A DNA stretch of 64,000 bases, from contig OY821521.1 of NCBI GenBank assembly GCA_963682025.1, positions 191,704,575-191,768,574 of the forward strand, in the 5' to 3' direction. A program made the translations under genes and the position numbers. Origin of the DNA: Cordilura impudica. Its lineage: Eukaryota; Arthropoda; Insecta; Diptera; Scathophagidae. Shown here piece by piece: positions 1 to 12,388 of this stretch; the first letter of the stretch is position 1, and the number at the start of each line of letters is the position of its first letter. The notes beneath the pieces were generated by a model, which saw nothing but the letters and a program-made list of their open reading frames with translations, was not told the DNA's origin and searched no databases.

Positions 1-1123
1 ATGTGCCTGTAATTATAAAAATGGTCTATTATTAAAAAAATATATATAATTGCGCTTGATTTAGAAAATTTTGAAATTTGAACCATTTTTATAAAATTCA
101 GAAGAGTCATATATTCGGCATATATAATGAGAAATTTCTAATGAAAAAAAAAAAGATCTCCTTTAGTTGCAGCCAAAGAGTAGGCCACATTTTTATCCAA
201 ACTCAAACCACTTAAAATGTGCTTTAAAAGTTTCGTTTTCTTAACGAGGCATTCTTCTTCTTATAAGATTTTCTATGTGGAATCCCTTTGGATAGATATT
301 TCTATAAAAAACATTTTCTAATGTGTCCATATTTATAAAAGTAATTCAATTTATATATTTCATATGTCTAATGAAAAATAAGTATCTCCTTTAGTTGCAG
401 CCTAAAAGTAGACAGCACTTTTATCTTAACTCAAGTCACTTAAAATGTGCTTTATAAATTTCGTTTTCTTAACGAGACACTTTTTCTTCTTACAAGGTTT
501 TCTATGTGGAAACCCTTTTCAAGAATTTTTCTATAAAAAAAAATTTCTAATATGCTTGTAATTATAAAAATGGTCCATTATTAAAAAAATATATATAATT
601 CCGCTTGATTTAGAAAATTTTGAAATTTAAACCATTTTTATAAAATTCAGAAGAGTCATATATTCGGCATATATAATGAGAAATTTCTAATGAAAAAAAA
701 AAGATCTCCTTTAGTTGCAGCCAAAGAGTAGGCCACATTTTTATAACTCAAGCCACTTAAAATGTGCTTTAAAATTTTCGTTTTCTTAACGAGGCATTCT
801 TCTTATAAGATTTTCTATGTGGAATCCCTTTGGATAGATATTTCTATAAAAAACATTTTCTAATGTGCCCATATTTATAAAAGTAATTCAATTTATATAT
901 TTCATATATCTAATGAAAAATAAGTATCTCCTTTAGTTGCAGCCTAAAAGTAGACAGCACTTTTATCTTAACTCAAGTCACTTAAAATGTGCTTTAAAAA
1001 TTTCGTTTTCTTAACGAGACACTTTTTCTTCTTACAAGGTTTTCTATGTGGAAACCCTTTTCAAGAATTTTTCTATTAAAAAAAAAACATTTTCTAATGT
1101 GCCTGTAATTATAAAAATGGTCT
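1..1123. repeat. Tandem duplication, ~548-bp unit, two copies plus a stub
   Basis: The segment starting at base 1 recurs almost unchanged at 550, and its first ~27 bases recur again at 1097, giving a period of 547-549 bp. Each unit holds two diverged half-units, visible from a repeated CTCCTTTAGTTGCAGCC phrase near 157, 387, 708 and 927. The half-units carry the AGTAGGC/AGTAGAC motif that fills 6900-13745, so this block probably belongs to the same repeat field, cut off from it by the element at 1597-4875. There is no open frame. It runs into the left window edge and may continue beyond. Confidence 0.85.
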
Positions 1124-1596
1124 AAGTCGCATTATTTCCAATTATTTAAACTTCTAAATTTCAATAAATTAAAAAAAGTTTTGAAAAGCTCGTATATTTG
1201 AATTCAATATTTTGTTAGTCCTGCGGCCGAACCGTCGCATTCATTATCGAAATTTTTCGTTCGAAATAATTTTTGTATTTTCCAAAATAAAATACTAATA
1301 GTAATTTTACTCTGTCACAGCTAACGAGATACGATCGATTATTAAAAGTGAAACGTGGTCTGACGATTGTCCCTTTTCTTTCAATAATAAACCAAAATAT
1401 CGAATTTCGATGGATTTTACTCGATATCGAATGCGACGATTTGCCCCCTGATTAATTCCAATTTATTAAGAATGTACAATTTTGTATTGTGTTTGAATTG
1501 ACTTAGACCCTTTTCAAAATTAACTGAATGACCTATAATGACATTTAAATGAATTGTTTAATTTTGATTTTTAATTATTTTTAAAAAGTAAATATA
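1124..1596. other. Intronic spacer, no recognised feature
   Basis: AT-rich non-repetitive sequence with a few CG-containing stretches (GCGGCCGAACCGTCGC near 1222). No frame, RNA gene or element end is seen. It separates the 548-bp repeats from the DINE-like insertion. Confidence 0.5.
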
Positions 1597-1649
1597 ACAA
1601 GTAAGAGTGTTAAATTCGGCTGTGCCGAATTTTTTGATAACCTCCATCT

Positions 1650-2083
1650 GATTCTTTAATTTTTAATTTTTAATTTTTAAATTTAAATTTTTGATTTTAA
1701 GTTTTTAATTTTTTATTTTTAATTTTTAATTTTAAATTTTAAATTCTTAATTTTTAATTTTTAATTTTTAAATTTTAATTTTTAATTTTTAACTTTTAAT
1801 TTTTAATTTTTAATTTTTAATTTTTAAATTTAAATTTTTAATTTTTAATTTTTAATTTTTAATTTTTAATTTTTAATTTTTAATTTTTAATTTTTAATTT
1901 TTAATTTTTAATTTTTAATTTTTAATTTTTAATTTTTAATTTTTAATTTTTAATTTTTAATTTTTAATTTTTAATTTTTAATTTTTAATTTTTTATTTTT
2001 AATTTTTAATTTTTAATTTTTAATTTTTAATTTTTAATTTTTAATTTTTAATTTTTAATTTTTAATATTTAATTTTTAATTTT
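1650..2083. repeat. Heptamer satellite, unit TTTTTAA
   Basis: Near-continuous copies of the 7-mer TTTTTAA, with one-base variants at the left and long perfect runs in the middle. It is the first of three adjacent heptamer fields inside the DINE-like element. The same 7-mer forms arrays at 35165-36042, 36369-37374 and, on the other strand, 54766-55890. Confidence 0.9.
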
Positions 2084-2507
2084 TGTGTTTTCCATTTTCC
2101 ATTTTTCAATTTTCATTTTCCAATTTCCATTTTTAATTTTTCAATTTTCATTTTCCATTTTCCATTTTTCAATTTTCATTTTCAATTTTCCATTTTGCAT
2201 TTTTCAATTTTCATTTTCCATTTTTTATTTTCAATTTTTAATTTTCCAATTTCCATTTTCAATTTTTCAATTTTCAATTTTCATTTTTCATTTTCCATTT
2301 TCCATTTTTCAATTTTCATTTTTCAGTTTTCATTTTCCATTTTTCATTTTTTATTTTTCATTTTCCATTTTTCATTTTCCATTTTTCATTTTACATTTTT
2401 CATATTTCATTTTCCATTTTTCATTTTCCATTTTCCATTTTTAATTTTTCAATTTTCAATTTTCATTTTCCATTTTTCATTTTTCAATTTTCAATTTTCA
2501 TTTTCCT

Positions 2508-2559
<52 letters not shown>

Positions 2560-2889
2560 TTCACTTTTAATTTTTCAATTTTCAATTTCCATTTTCCATT
2601 TGTAATTTTTCATTTTTCAATTTTCATTTTTCAATTTCATTCTCCATTTTCCGTTTTGCATTTTCCATTTTTCATTTTTCATTTTTCAGTTTTCTTTTTC
2701 CATTTTCCATTTTTCATTTTGCAATTTTCATTTTCCATTTTTCATATTTCAGTTCTCGTTTTCCATTTTTCACTTACCATTTTCCATTTTTCAATTTTCA
2801 TTTTCCATTTTTCATTTTTCAATTTTCATTTTCCATTTTCCATTTTTCATTTTTCAATTTTCATTTTCCATTCTCCATTTTTCATTTTC

Positions 2890-2922
<33 letters not shown>

Positions 2923-3047
2923 TCCGTTTTTCATTTTCCATTTTTCATTTTCCATTCTCCATTTTTCATTTTCTATTTTCCATTTTTCATTTTCCATTTT
3001 TAATTTTTTATTTTTCAATTTTCTTTTTTCATTTTCCATTTTTCATT
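2084..3047. repeat. Degenerate heptamer satellite, units TTTTCCA / TTTTTCA
   Basis: A mosaic of TTTTCCA, TTTTTCA and TTTTCAA heptamers. Because 7 bp read three times gives 21 bp, the array stays open in several frames and encodes Phe/His/Ile-rich pseudo-ORFs, which are not genes. The inverted element at 30000-30428 carries the same variants on the other strand, so this subtype belongs to family A. Confidence 0.9.
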
Positions 3048-4267
3048 TTGCATTTTACATTTTACATTTTACATTTTACATTTTACATTTTACATTTTAC
3101 ATTTTACATTTTACATTTTACATTTTACATTTTACATTTTACATTTTACATTTTACATTTTACATTTTACATTTTACATTTTACATTTTACATTTTACAT
3201 TTTACATTTTACATTTTACATTTTACATTTTACATTTTACATTTTACATTTTACATTTTACATTTTACATTTTACATTTTACATTTTACATTTTACATTT
3301 TACATTTTACATTTTACATTTTACATTTTACATTTTACATTTTACATTTTACATTTTACATTTTACATTTTACATTTTACATTTTACATTTTACATTTTA
3401 CATTTTACATTTTACATTTTACATTTTACATTTTACATTTTACATTTTACATTTTACATTTTACATTTTACATTTTACATTTTACATTTTACATTTTACA
3501 TTTTACATTTTACATTTTACATTTTACATTTTACATTTTACATTTTACATTTTACATTTTACATTTTACATTTTACATTTTACATTTTACATTTTACATT
3601 TTACATTTTACATTTTACATTTTACATTTTACATTTTACATTTTACATTTTACATTTTACATTTTACATTTTACATTTTACATTTTACATTTTACATTTT
3701 ACATTTTACATTTTACATTTTACATTTTACATTTTACATTTTACATTTTACATTTTACATTTTACATTTTACATTTTACATTTTACATTTTACATTTTAC
3801 ATTTTACATTTTACATTTTACATTTTACATTTTACATTTTACATTTTACATTTTACATTTTACATTTTACATTTTACATTTTACATTTTACATTTTACAT
3901 TTTACATTTTACATTTTACATTTTACATTTTACATTTTACATTTTACATTTTACATTTTACATTTTACATTTTACATTTTACATTTTACATTTTACATTT
4001 TACATTTTACATTTTACATTTTACATTTTACATTTTACATTTTACATTTTACATTTTACATTTTACATTTTACATTTTACATTTTACATTTTACATTTTA
4101 CATTTTACATTTTACATTTTACATTTTACATTTTACATTTTACATTTTACATTTTACATTTTACATTTTACATTTTACATTTTACATTTTACATTTTACA
4201 TTTTACATTTTACATTTTACATTTTACATTTTACATTTTACATTTTACATTTTACATTTTACATTTT
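3048..4267. repeat. Homogeneous heptamer satellite, unit ACATTTT, about 174 copies
   Basis: About 1.2 kb of the 7-mer ACATTTT with no variant that I could find, against heavily diverged heptamers on its left. It reads as an endless HFTFYIL peptide of 423 residues, an artefact of the 21-bp coding period rather than a protein. Uniformity on this scale implies very recent amplification. The assembled copy number may be wrong. Confidence 0.95.
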
Positions 4268-4875
4268 CCATTTTCTGTTTTTCATTTTCCATTCTCCATT
4301 TTCCATTTTTCGTTTTTAGTTTTCATTTTTTCTTTCATATTGGCGATTTTTTTTTATTATAACGTGATAACGATAAGAAATATGTGGTAATACTCCTTAC
4401 ATGAGCTATGTTATTGTGTTCTTAGTATTGTTAATATATGTATATGCATAATTTTTTGTGGCATTTTTTTATGTTGTTGTACAATTCTAATGTTCAACCA
4501 CTAAACTGTTGCAACGAACACACTGGGTTTTATGTTTTTTTTTAGAGGTATCTCCATATTTTTGCTCGTATCTAATCACGATGATGCCCGATTTGGCCAA
4601 TTTTCAATACCAACCTGCTGGGAATTATGGCAAATGATATTATTGTAGCCTTATCCAGTTAGATGGCTTTTTTTGTGAATGAGCGTGATTTCAACAGACA
4701 GACGGACTGACGGACAGACGGACAGACGGACATCGCTATATCGACTTGAGCTGTGATAAGGATCAAGAATATATATACTTTATGGGGTCGGAAATTAGTT
4801 TTTCGATGCGTCACAAATGGAATGACAAACCTATATATACCCTCTGCCACTGACGTGTGGAGGGTATACAAATGT

Positions 4876-6900
4876 CATTGAATTTAATTAATTTTAAAAT
4901 AATGTGATAAAAAAAAATGGATAAACTTTTTTTATTATTGTTTGACTTAGACCTTTTTCATAATTATGGCCACTAAGATGATTTTTCTATTGTAAAGTCC
5001 TAGAGTAGGAGTTTTAGTTGCAGGAAAGCAAAACCAGAAGTTAATGTCTCAGAATCTGAGTATTTGCCTTACGTGCCTGAAAAAAAAAATTTTCTATTTA
5101 TCTGAAAGTGTTAAAAATCCATAAACCTAAAAAATAATTGGCAAGAACATTTTGAATGAATTTTACAGAGAAAACTACACAGTCTAAAAATTTCTGAATG
5201 CTCAGAAATGATGACTAATTCTTTCGATAATTATTTAGCTATAGAAAAATTATCCCCGGAGAAATAAATCAATTTTTGAATTTCTTTCTTTTACAGCAAG
5301 AGTTTTAAAAGAGTCATCAATTCTGAGCGTTCAAAAATTTCAAAACAGGGTACTTTTTGCTGTAGAATATGTTGAAAAGTTCTCACAGAAAAATTAGTTT
5401 GTTTAAAGAATTTGGTTCCAAAAAATTCTCAGATTAAAAAAAAAGAAATCTTGTGGGAGATAAAAATTTAAGTTTAACCAATAAGCAATATTTTTTATAA
5501 AAAACATACCTAAAAGTAGGCAACATTTTGTTTTAATGTAAAACTCCATAATACTAAAAAAAAATTTTTTCTGTAAAAACTTTTGAACGTATTGTGCCCA
5601 AAAATTTCTGATTACTTAAAAATTGACTCTTTATTTAGTAGAAAAAAATTATCCAGAATCTCCAGATTTTTTTTAATCTGAGAATTTTTATGAAAATAGT
5701 TTATAGGATCAAAAATTTTTCTGAAAGAACTTTTGAACGTAAATTTTTATCTAAAAATATATTCTCCCACAATTTTATTTTTTTTATCTGAGATTTTTTT
5801 GGAACAAAATTCTTTAAACAAACTAATTTTTCTGTGAGAACTTTTCAACATATTCTACAGCAAAAAGTACCCTGTTTTGAAATTTTTGAACGCTCAGAAT
5901 TGATGTCTCTTTTAAAACCCATTCTGTAGAAGAAATTCAAAAATCGAATTTTTTTCTTTTTTTGCTCTAAAAATTATTCTGTAAAAATTTTGGAACGCTC
6001 AAAAATTATGACTATTAATTTATATGTAATTTAATAATATATGTAGAAAACATTTATCAACATTTAAAAGTATTTTCTTATGAAAAAAATTAATGAAACT
6101 GATAAATTTTTCTACGAACTTTCAACTGTATTACCCTTTTGACTCTTTTTAAGGCTATTTATTTATGTGTAGAAAATATTTCTTAGAACCTAATGATTTG
6201 ATAAATCCAAAAACTTTTCAATATATTGTACTGGAAAAAAAATAAAATATTCAAATATTGAAGACATCATACTCTTTTTTTCTAACTCTCTAATAAATAA
6301 TTTGGAATGGTTCAAATGATTGGACAGAGTGATATTATTTCCGAAAATATTCTTCAATGAGACAAAATGGATTCAGAAATGATTGAGAATTTATTTTTCT
6401 AATGATTTAGTATTCATAAATTGAAGCTTAATGAGATGAAACATTTGAAAATAGGAAAACTCTTGTTAGAGATATGATTGCGGAGAGGTGTTCCGGGATT
6501 TACAGATTGTTTTCAGACAAAAAGGAGTTTTTTTTTAATTTTATTATAGATTTAAATAACTTATTTGAAAAAATAGTTATCGGTATTTCTGATAAATTTT
6601 ATGCTGGAATTTTTACCAAGATTTACGGATTGTCTTTTCTTTCTTAAAAAAAATGTATTTACAGTAAAAACCTTTGATCTTGAGCCTGTCAATCACTAAA
6701 ATGATAAAGATTGAAAATAAGATTTTTTATTTTTATGTTTGTAAATAATTAATTAATTTTAATTTATTTTTAAAAATTTCGGTAAAAATTTTCCTTTTCT
6801 AAAAACTGGAATAGGAATATTTCACCTTAACGCTAACAAATGTTTTTATAAACGAATATTATTTTATTAATTAAAATAGAGCCTAACACTAGACAATGCT
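4876..6900. other. AT-rich intronic sequence containing a long inverted repeat
   Basis: There are no coding frames or element ends. Scattered phrases (TCTGAGAATTTTT, TTGAACGCTCA) recur, so this is probably an old repeat field. The one strong structure is the inverted repeat at 5268-5947, listed separately. Confidence 0.5.
5268..5947. repeat. Long inverted repeat, ~200-bp arms, ~320-bp loop
   Basis: The left arm (about 5268-5470) reappears as its reverse complement at about 5745-5947. A core of about 105 bp (5314-5418 against 5801-5905) is essentially identical, running from the TCTGAGCG phrase through CAGGGTACTTTTTGC to the TTTAAAGAATTT run. The rest of the arms differ by scattered substitutions and small indels. 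Transcribed as part of the intron, it would fold into a long double-stranded hairpin. No terminal motif or target duplication was found. Confidence 0.8.
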
Positions 6901-7639
6901 TTTTATTACAAATGTAGCCTAAAAGTAAGCAACATATTTTTTTTTTTTCAAAAATGTATGCTTCATTGCGGAGAATATTTTAAAATACTATTTTCAGTAA
7001 TAATGGGTAACTTCACAATTTTGTTTTCCTTTCCTCTTCTTTCTTCCCTCTTTCAAGCCTATGGGTATTACAATGGGCCATATGACTTTCATACTCGCTT
7101 TATAGAGGGCTACCTACCCATCTTATCTAACCTTACCTGTTTTCAGTAATAAATATTTGTTTTTGTTTGTTGTTCCAGGATAAAGATTTTTTTCTTTATT
7201 AAAATTGAAACGAATAAAGGAGATAGATTCTTAGCAAAGGAAAACTATCTCCTCTTGAAGCTATAATAGAAATCTATTAGCTTTCCTTTAAAAAATGTTG
7301 TTACAAACTAATACTATTTTGTTTATTGTAAACCGTCCAAAAGTAGACAATAATTCTAAATTTAGCCTAGAGGCAGATTTTTTTTTTTGTATTTTTAAAG
7401 TGTATGGAGAATATTTTGAAAAACATTTAATCCAGTTTCATGAATATATATTTGTGTCTGTTTGTTTCTAAGCTTACGAATTGTTTTGGGTTAATTTTAT
7501 TTTTCTTTATGAAATATTAATCGAAAAATAGGTGGTAGAATCCTTAGCAAAGAAAAACTTTGTTTTCCTAAAACTATAATAGAAATCTTTGGCTATACGT
7601 TAAAGAATATGTTTAAAAATGAATACTATTTGTTAATAG

Positions 7640-9125
7640 AAAACAGCCTAAAGGTAGGCAATATTTTTTATAAAAAAAAAAAAAAAAAAAAAAAAATAAC
7701 CTAAAAGTAGGCAATATTTTTTATATATAAAAAATTTACTTAAAAGTAGGCTCTATTTTGTTTGGTTTTTTTAACAGTTAAGCAGTTTTCAACATTAAAA
7801 ATTGGATTTTCTTTGTTATTCCTTAAATTGACTGTTCTTCTTTAATAAAATTTAATTTGAAAAACAGAAGAAAATATAAGAAGTTCGAATTAGTTTCTTT
7901 ACTAAAAACCAGAATAGAAATCTTTTAGCTTTACATTAAAGAATATTTTTAAAAACGGATACTATTTGTTGATAGAAAACAGCCTAAAGGTAAGCAATAG
8001 TTTTTATAAAGAAAAACATACCTAAAAGTAGGCAATATTTTGTTTTTTGCTTTTCTGTTTTTATTTTTAAAAACAGTTAAGCAGTTTTCAACAATAAATA
8101 TTTGTTTTTTGCTTATTATTCCTAAATAAAAGGATTGTTTTTTCTTTATTAAAATTTAATTTACAAATATAAGGTAGAATCTAAGAAGTTCAACTTAGTT
8201 TTATTTACTAAAAACTAGAAGTTCGAAATAGTTTTCTTTACTAAAAACTGGAATAAAAATCTTTTCTTTACTAAAAACTAGAATAAAAATATTTTAGCTT
8301 TACGTTAAAGAATATTTTTAAAAACGAATAATATTTGTTGATAGAAAACAACCTAAAGGTAAGCAATATTTTTTATAAAAAAAAAATTACCTAAAGGTAG
8401 GCAATATTTTGTTTTTTGCTTTTCTGTTTTTATTTTGAAAAACAGTTAAGCAGTTTTCAACAATAAATATTTGTTTTTGCTTATTATTCCTAAATTAAAG
8501 GATTGTTGTTTCTTTATTAAAATTTAATCTACAAATATAATGTAGAATCTAAGAAGTTCAAATTAGTTTTATTTACTAAAAACTAGAAGTTCGAACTAGT
8601 TTTCTTTACTAAAAACTAGAATAAAAATCGTTTCTTTACAAAAAACTAGAATAACAATCTTTTATCTTTACGTTAAAGAATATTGTTAAAAACGAATACT
8701 ATTTGTTGATAGAAAACAACTTAAGTAAGCAAAATTTATTATAAAAAAAAAAATTACCTAAAAGTAGGCAATATTTTGTTTTTTATTTTTCTGTTTTTAT
8801 TTTAAAAACAGTTAAGCAATTATCAACAATAAATATTTGTTTTTGCTTATTATTCCTAAATTTAAGGATTGTTTTTCTTTATTAAAATTTAATTTAAAAA
8901 TATAAGGTAGAATATAAGAAGTTCGAATTAGTTTTCTTTACTAAAAACTAGAATAAAAATCTCCTCTTTACTAAAAACTAGAATAAAAATCTTTTAACTT
9001 TACGTTAAAGAATATTTTTAAAAACGAATACTATTTATTGATAGAAAACAGCATAAAGGTAAAAATTTATTTTTTATAAAATTATAAAAAAAAAAATACC
9101 TAAAAGTAGGCAATATATTTTTTTT
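7640..9125. repeat. Higher-identity ~366-bp tandem subarray
   Basis: Within the larger field, the phrase CCTAAAAGTAGGCAATATTT recurs at 8021, 8391, 8757 and 9101 (spacing 370, 366, 344), with the intervening sequence clearly alignable. The AAACAGTTAAGCAGTTTTC phrase appears once per unit. Local identity is much higher than between distant units, indicating later local duplication. Confidence 0.8.
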
Positions 9126-12100
9126 TTTTTTTTTTAAACAGGAGCAATTTTCAATAATAAATATATGTTTTTGTTGTTATTTATTTTTAAAAAATAGAAG
9201 GTAGTTCGAATTTTGTTAATTAAAAAAGATCCTCAAAGTAGAGTCGCTATTTTTCATTACAAATATAAACCAAAATTAGGCAACACATTCCTAATTTTGT
9301 ATATTTCAAAAGTATATGGATCATCACGGAGAATATTTAAAAAACAATACCATTTTCAGTAATAAATATTTTTATTTCTGAATTAATGGCGTTTTTGGAT
9401 GAAAAAATTATTTTCTTTATTGAAAATGTCGAATTTTAGCACAAGAAAACTAAGTTAAAATTATTTAACTTAAAAAAAGAACTTGAAGAGAACATCTCAG
9501 CTTTCGGTAAGTACTAAAACTTTAAACAATTGTGTAAAGCAGGCCAAATTTTTTATTGCAAATTTAATATATTTTTAATACAATAATTTGCAATTTATAT
9601 ATAGATTAATTTGGAATAAATAATGTCTTTTTTATTAAAAATATAGCCAAAAAAAAATCGATCATACTTTAGCAAAGGAAAACTAGGTTAAAATAATTTC
9701 TCTTTTTTAAAACCTTGCGAGAAAATCTGTTAACTTTCATTGAAAAGCCCGAAGAGAAAATCTGTTAACTTTAAATGAATAACTGTGTTAAAAGTCTAAA
9801 AGTAGGCAACATTTTTATGATAAAAATTAACCTAAAAGTAGGCATTTTTTCAGTAAATACAATATTCTGAAAAAAAACTTTCAGTAATATAAGTTTTTGT
9901 TTGTAATTGCAGATTAATTTGCAGAGTGCTTTGAGATAAAAAAAATTTTTTTTATTAAAAATGTCGGTAGAATTGTAGCACAGGAAAACTAAGTTACAAT
10001 CATATTTCTTTCTGGGAAACTTTAAGAGGAAATCTATTAACTTTCGGTGTGTTAAAACTTTAAACAATCTTATAAATTTAAAAAAGTCTCAAAGTTGGCA
10101 ATATTATTTATTACAAAAAGTAACCTGAAAGTAGGCAATATTTGTTTCTTTTTTAGTAATAGAATATTTTGAAAATGAATTTCAATACTAAATATTTCAT
10201 TTTATTTGTTTATTGCTGATTAATTTACAATTATTTTGAGATAAAGATTTTTTTTTTATTAAAAATGTAGCCAAAAAAGCTGTAGTTTTTTAGCTAAGCT
10301 AAACTAAGTAACAATTATTTTTTTTGGAAAACTTTAATAGGAAATCGTTAACTGTAAACAATTTTATAAATTTAAAAATCCTAAAGTAGCCACCAATATT
10401 TTTTATTAAAAATTTGATCAAAAAGTAGTCAATATTCATATTTATTTTTTCCGAAATACAAAATTTAAAAATAAGTATTATATTTTTTTGTTTGATTGAC
10501 TTATTTTGGGATAAAGAATTTATTCTTTATTAAAAATTTAACGAAAATAGAATATTAGCTTAGGACTAATTAGTAAAAATTAATTTCCTTTCTGAAAACT
10601 TGAAGAAGAGGAATTCTGTTAACATTTGGTGAGAGGATGTGCAAAAACTTTACACAATTTTTACAATTTAAAAAAAAACAAAGTAGGCAATATTTTTTGA
10701 ATAAAAAATTTAACCTAAAAGTAGGAAATCTTTTTAAATTCCATACTATAGTGCTTTGAAAAAAATTTCACTGTTCAAAATATTTGTTGCAGATTATTTT
10801 GGGATAAAGAATTGTTTTTATTAATGTCCTTTCTCTAAAATGTGATAAAACTTACAACAATTTTATAAATTTAGAAAAGCCTAAAGGCAGGCAATATTTG
10901 TTAATACAAAAGTTAACCTAAAAATGGGCAATTTTTTTTTAATTTCAATAAGACAATATTTTGAAAAATATTATTACTTAATAAATATTTGTTTCTGTTT
11001 GCTATTTCTAAATTTATGAATAGTTTTTGGGATAAAGATTTTTTGTGTATTAAAACTTAATTGAAAGAAACTATAGAATCGGAAAGGTTTTAAGTTTCGG
11101 CTGGAGAATTAAGAATAATTTATCAATAAGAAAGATCCTCAAAATAAGCAATATATTTCATTACAACATTTAACAGAAAATTATAGGTCATTAGGGAGAA
11201 CAATTTTTAAAACAAGAAAACTATTTACAACAATCAATATTTGCAATTGTTTATTTTTTCGTATTAAGAATTTATTATAAAAAAAATATAGTAGCAATTT
11301 CAGATCATTACTTATTTTTTCTGAATTTTTTTTGTTTGTTTACATACCGTTTAAAAAATTTTAAAAATTATTCTCAATTTACAGATTTTTGTGAGAAAAC
11401 GACAATTCGTCGAAAGAATCTAATTTCGAATTGTTTTTCTTTTATAAAAAAAACTGCGCATAAGAATATAATGTGAGATTCTTGTGTTAAAATAGCCTAA
11501 AAGTTGGCAATATCATTTTAAAAAATTAGCTTAAAGTAGACAAGTTTTTAAAAAAAAATTAAACTATTTTCAAAAATAAATACTTGTGTTTTTATTAAAA
11601 ATTTATTGGAAAAATATCTGTAGGAATTTCAGATCATTTGTTAATTTTTAGGATTATTTTGATTGTTTTCAGATAAAGAATCATGTAAATTTTATATGAA
11701 AAATTAAAAAAATTAAACAAAAACATTTTATTTCAATTTACAGATTTTTCTCGAAAAAATTTTAACAAAGAAATACTAAGTTCGTATAATTTTTCCTTTA
11801 GAAAAACGGTCACATCGAATATAATGCCAGATTCTTGTGTTAACATAGCCAAAGAGTAGGCAATAATTTTTTTAATACGAAATTTTACCTAAAAGTAGGC
11901 AATTTTTTTATTATTATTATTATGAAAGTGTATTGGTCATCAAGAAGCAAATTAAATTGTTTTCCAGAATAAATATTTCTTCTTAATATTTCGACCTTTT
12001 TAAATTTATTATGTGTTTTAGAATTTTTCTAAATGGGCTTTCAAGGTCACTATTTTTAAAAAATAAATAAAAGACTATTTATTTCAAAGAATATTTGTGA

Positions 12101-12388
12101 GTTGTAATTTATTTATTATTGTTTATCATTGTTGTTGGTTTAAAGCTAATGCATTACTCTATCTATAATGTTTCCAGATTAAATAAAATTCATCCCTGAA
12201 AATGCTGGAAAATACCCAGCGAAACGTCGGAGTTTGAAAATGAAATAAATAGTCCTTTATTTATTTTTTAAAAATAGTGACCTTGAAAGCCCATTTAAAA
12301 AAATTCTAAAACACATAATAAATATTTACGTTTATTTATTTCTTCGTATTAAGAATTTATTTATTTTTTTAAATATTTGGATTGTTTT

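Larger units (their letters stand above)
1597..4875 (+). mobile_element. DINE/Helentron-like non-autonomous element, family A, copy 1, swollen by satellite
   Basis: The left end is ACAAGTAAGAG followed by a small palindrome (TTCGGCTGTGCCGAA) and a CCTCC tract. The right end is a hairpin at 4833-4871 (TATACCCTCTGCC pairing with GGAGGGTATA). Between 4330 and 4832 lies a body with the GACGGACAGACGGAC microsatellite, a hallmark of fly DINE-like repeats. About 2.6 kb of 7-bp satellite separates the left end from the body. The same element occurs at 33119-33580 with no satellite and at 29473-30428 inverted with a short one. No transposase is encoded. Membership of DINE-1/Helentrons is inferred from architecture, not from a database match. 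Confidence 0.7.

Noticed and set aside
2085..3039. Phe/His/Ile-rich frames on both strands
   Set aside because: Artefacts of TTTTCCA-type satellite.
3048..4319. 423-codon open frame of HFTFYIL repeats
   Set aside because: Pure heptamer satellite; any 7-bp array without stops is open for its full length. Not a protein gene.
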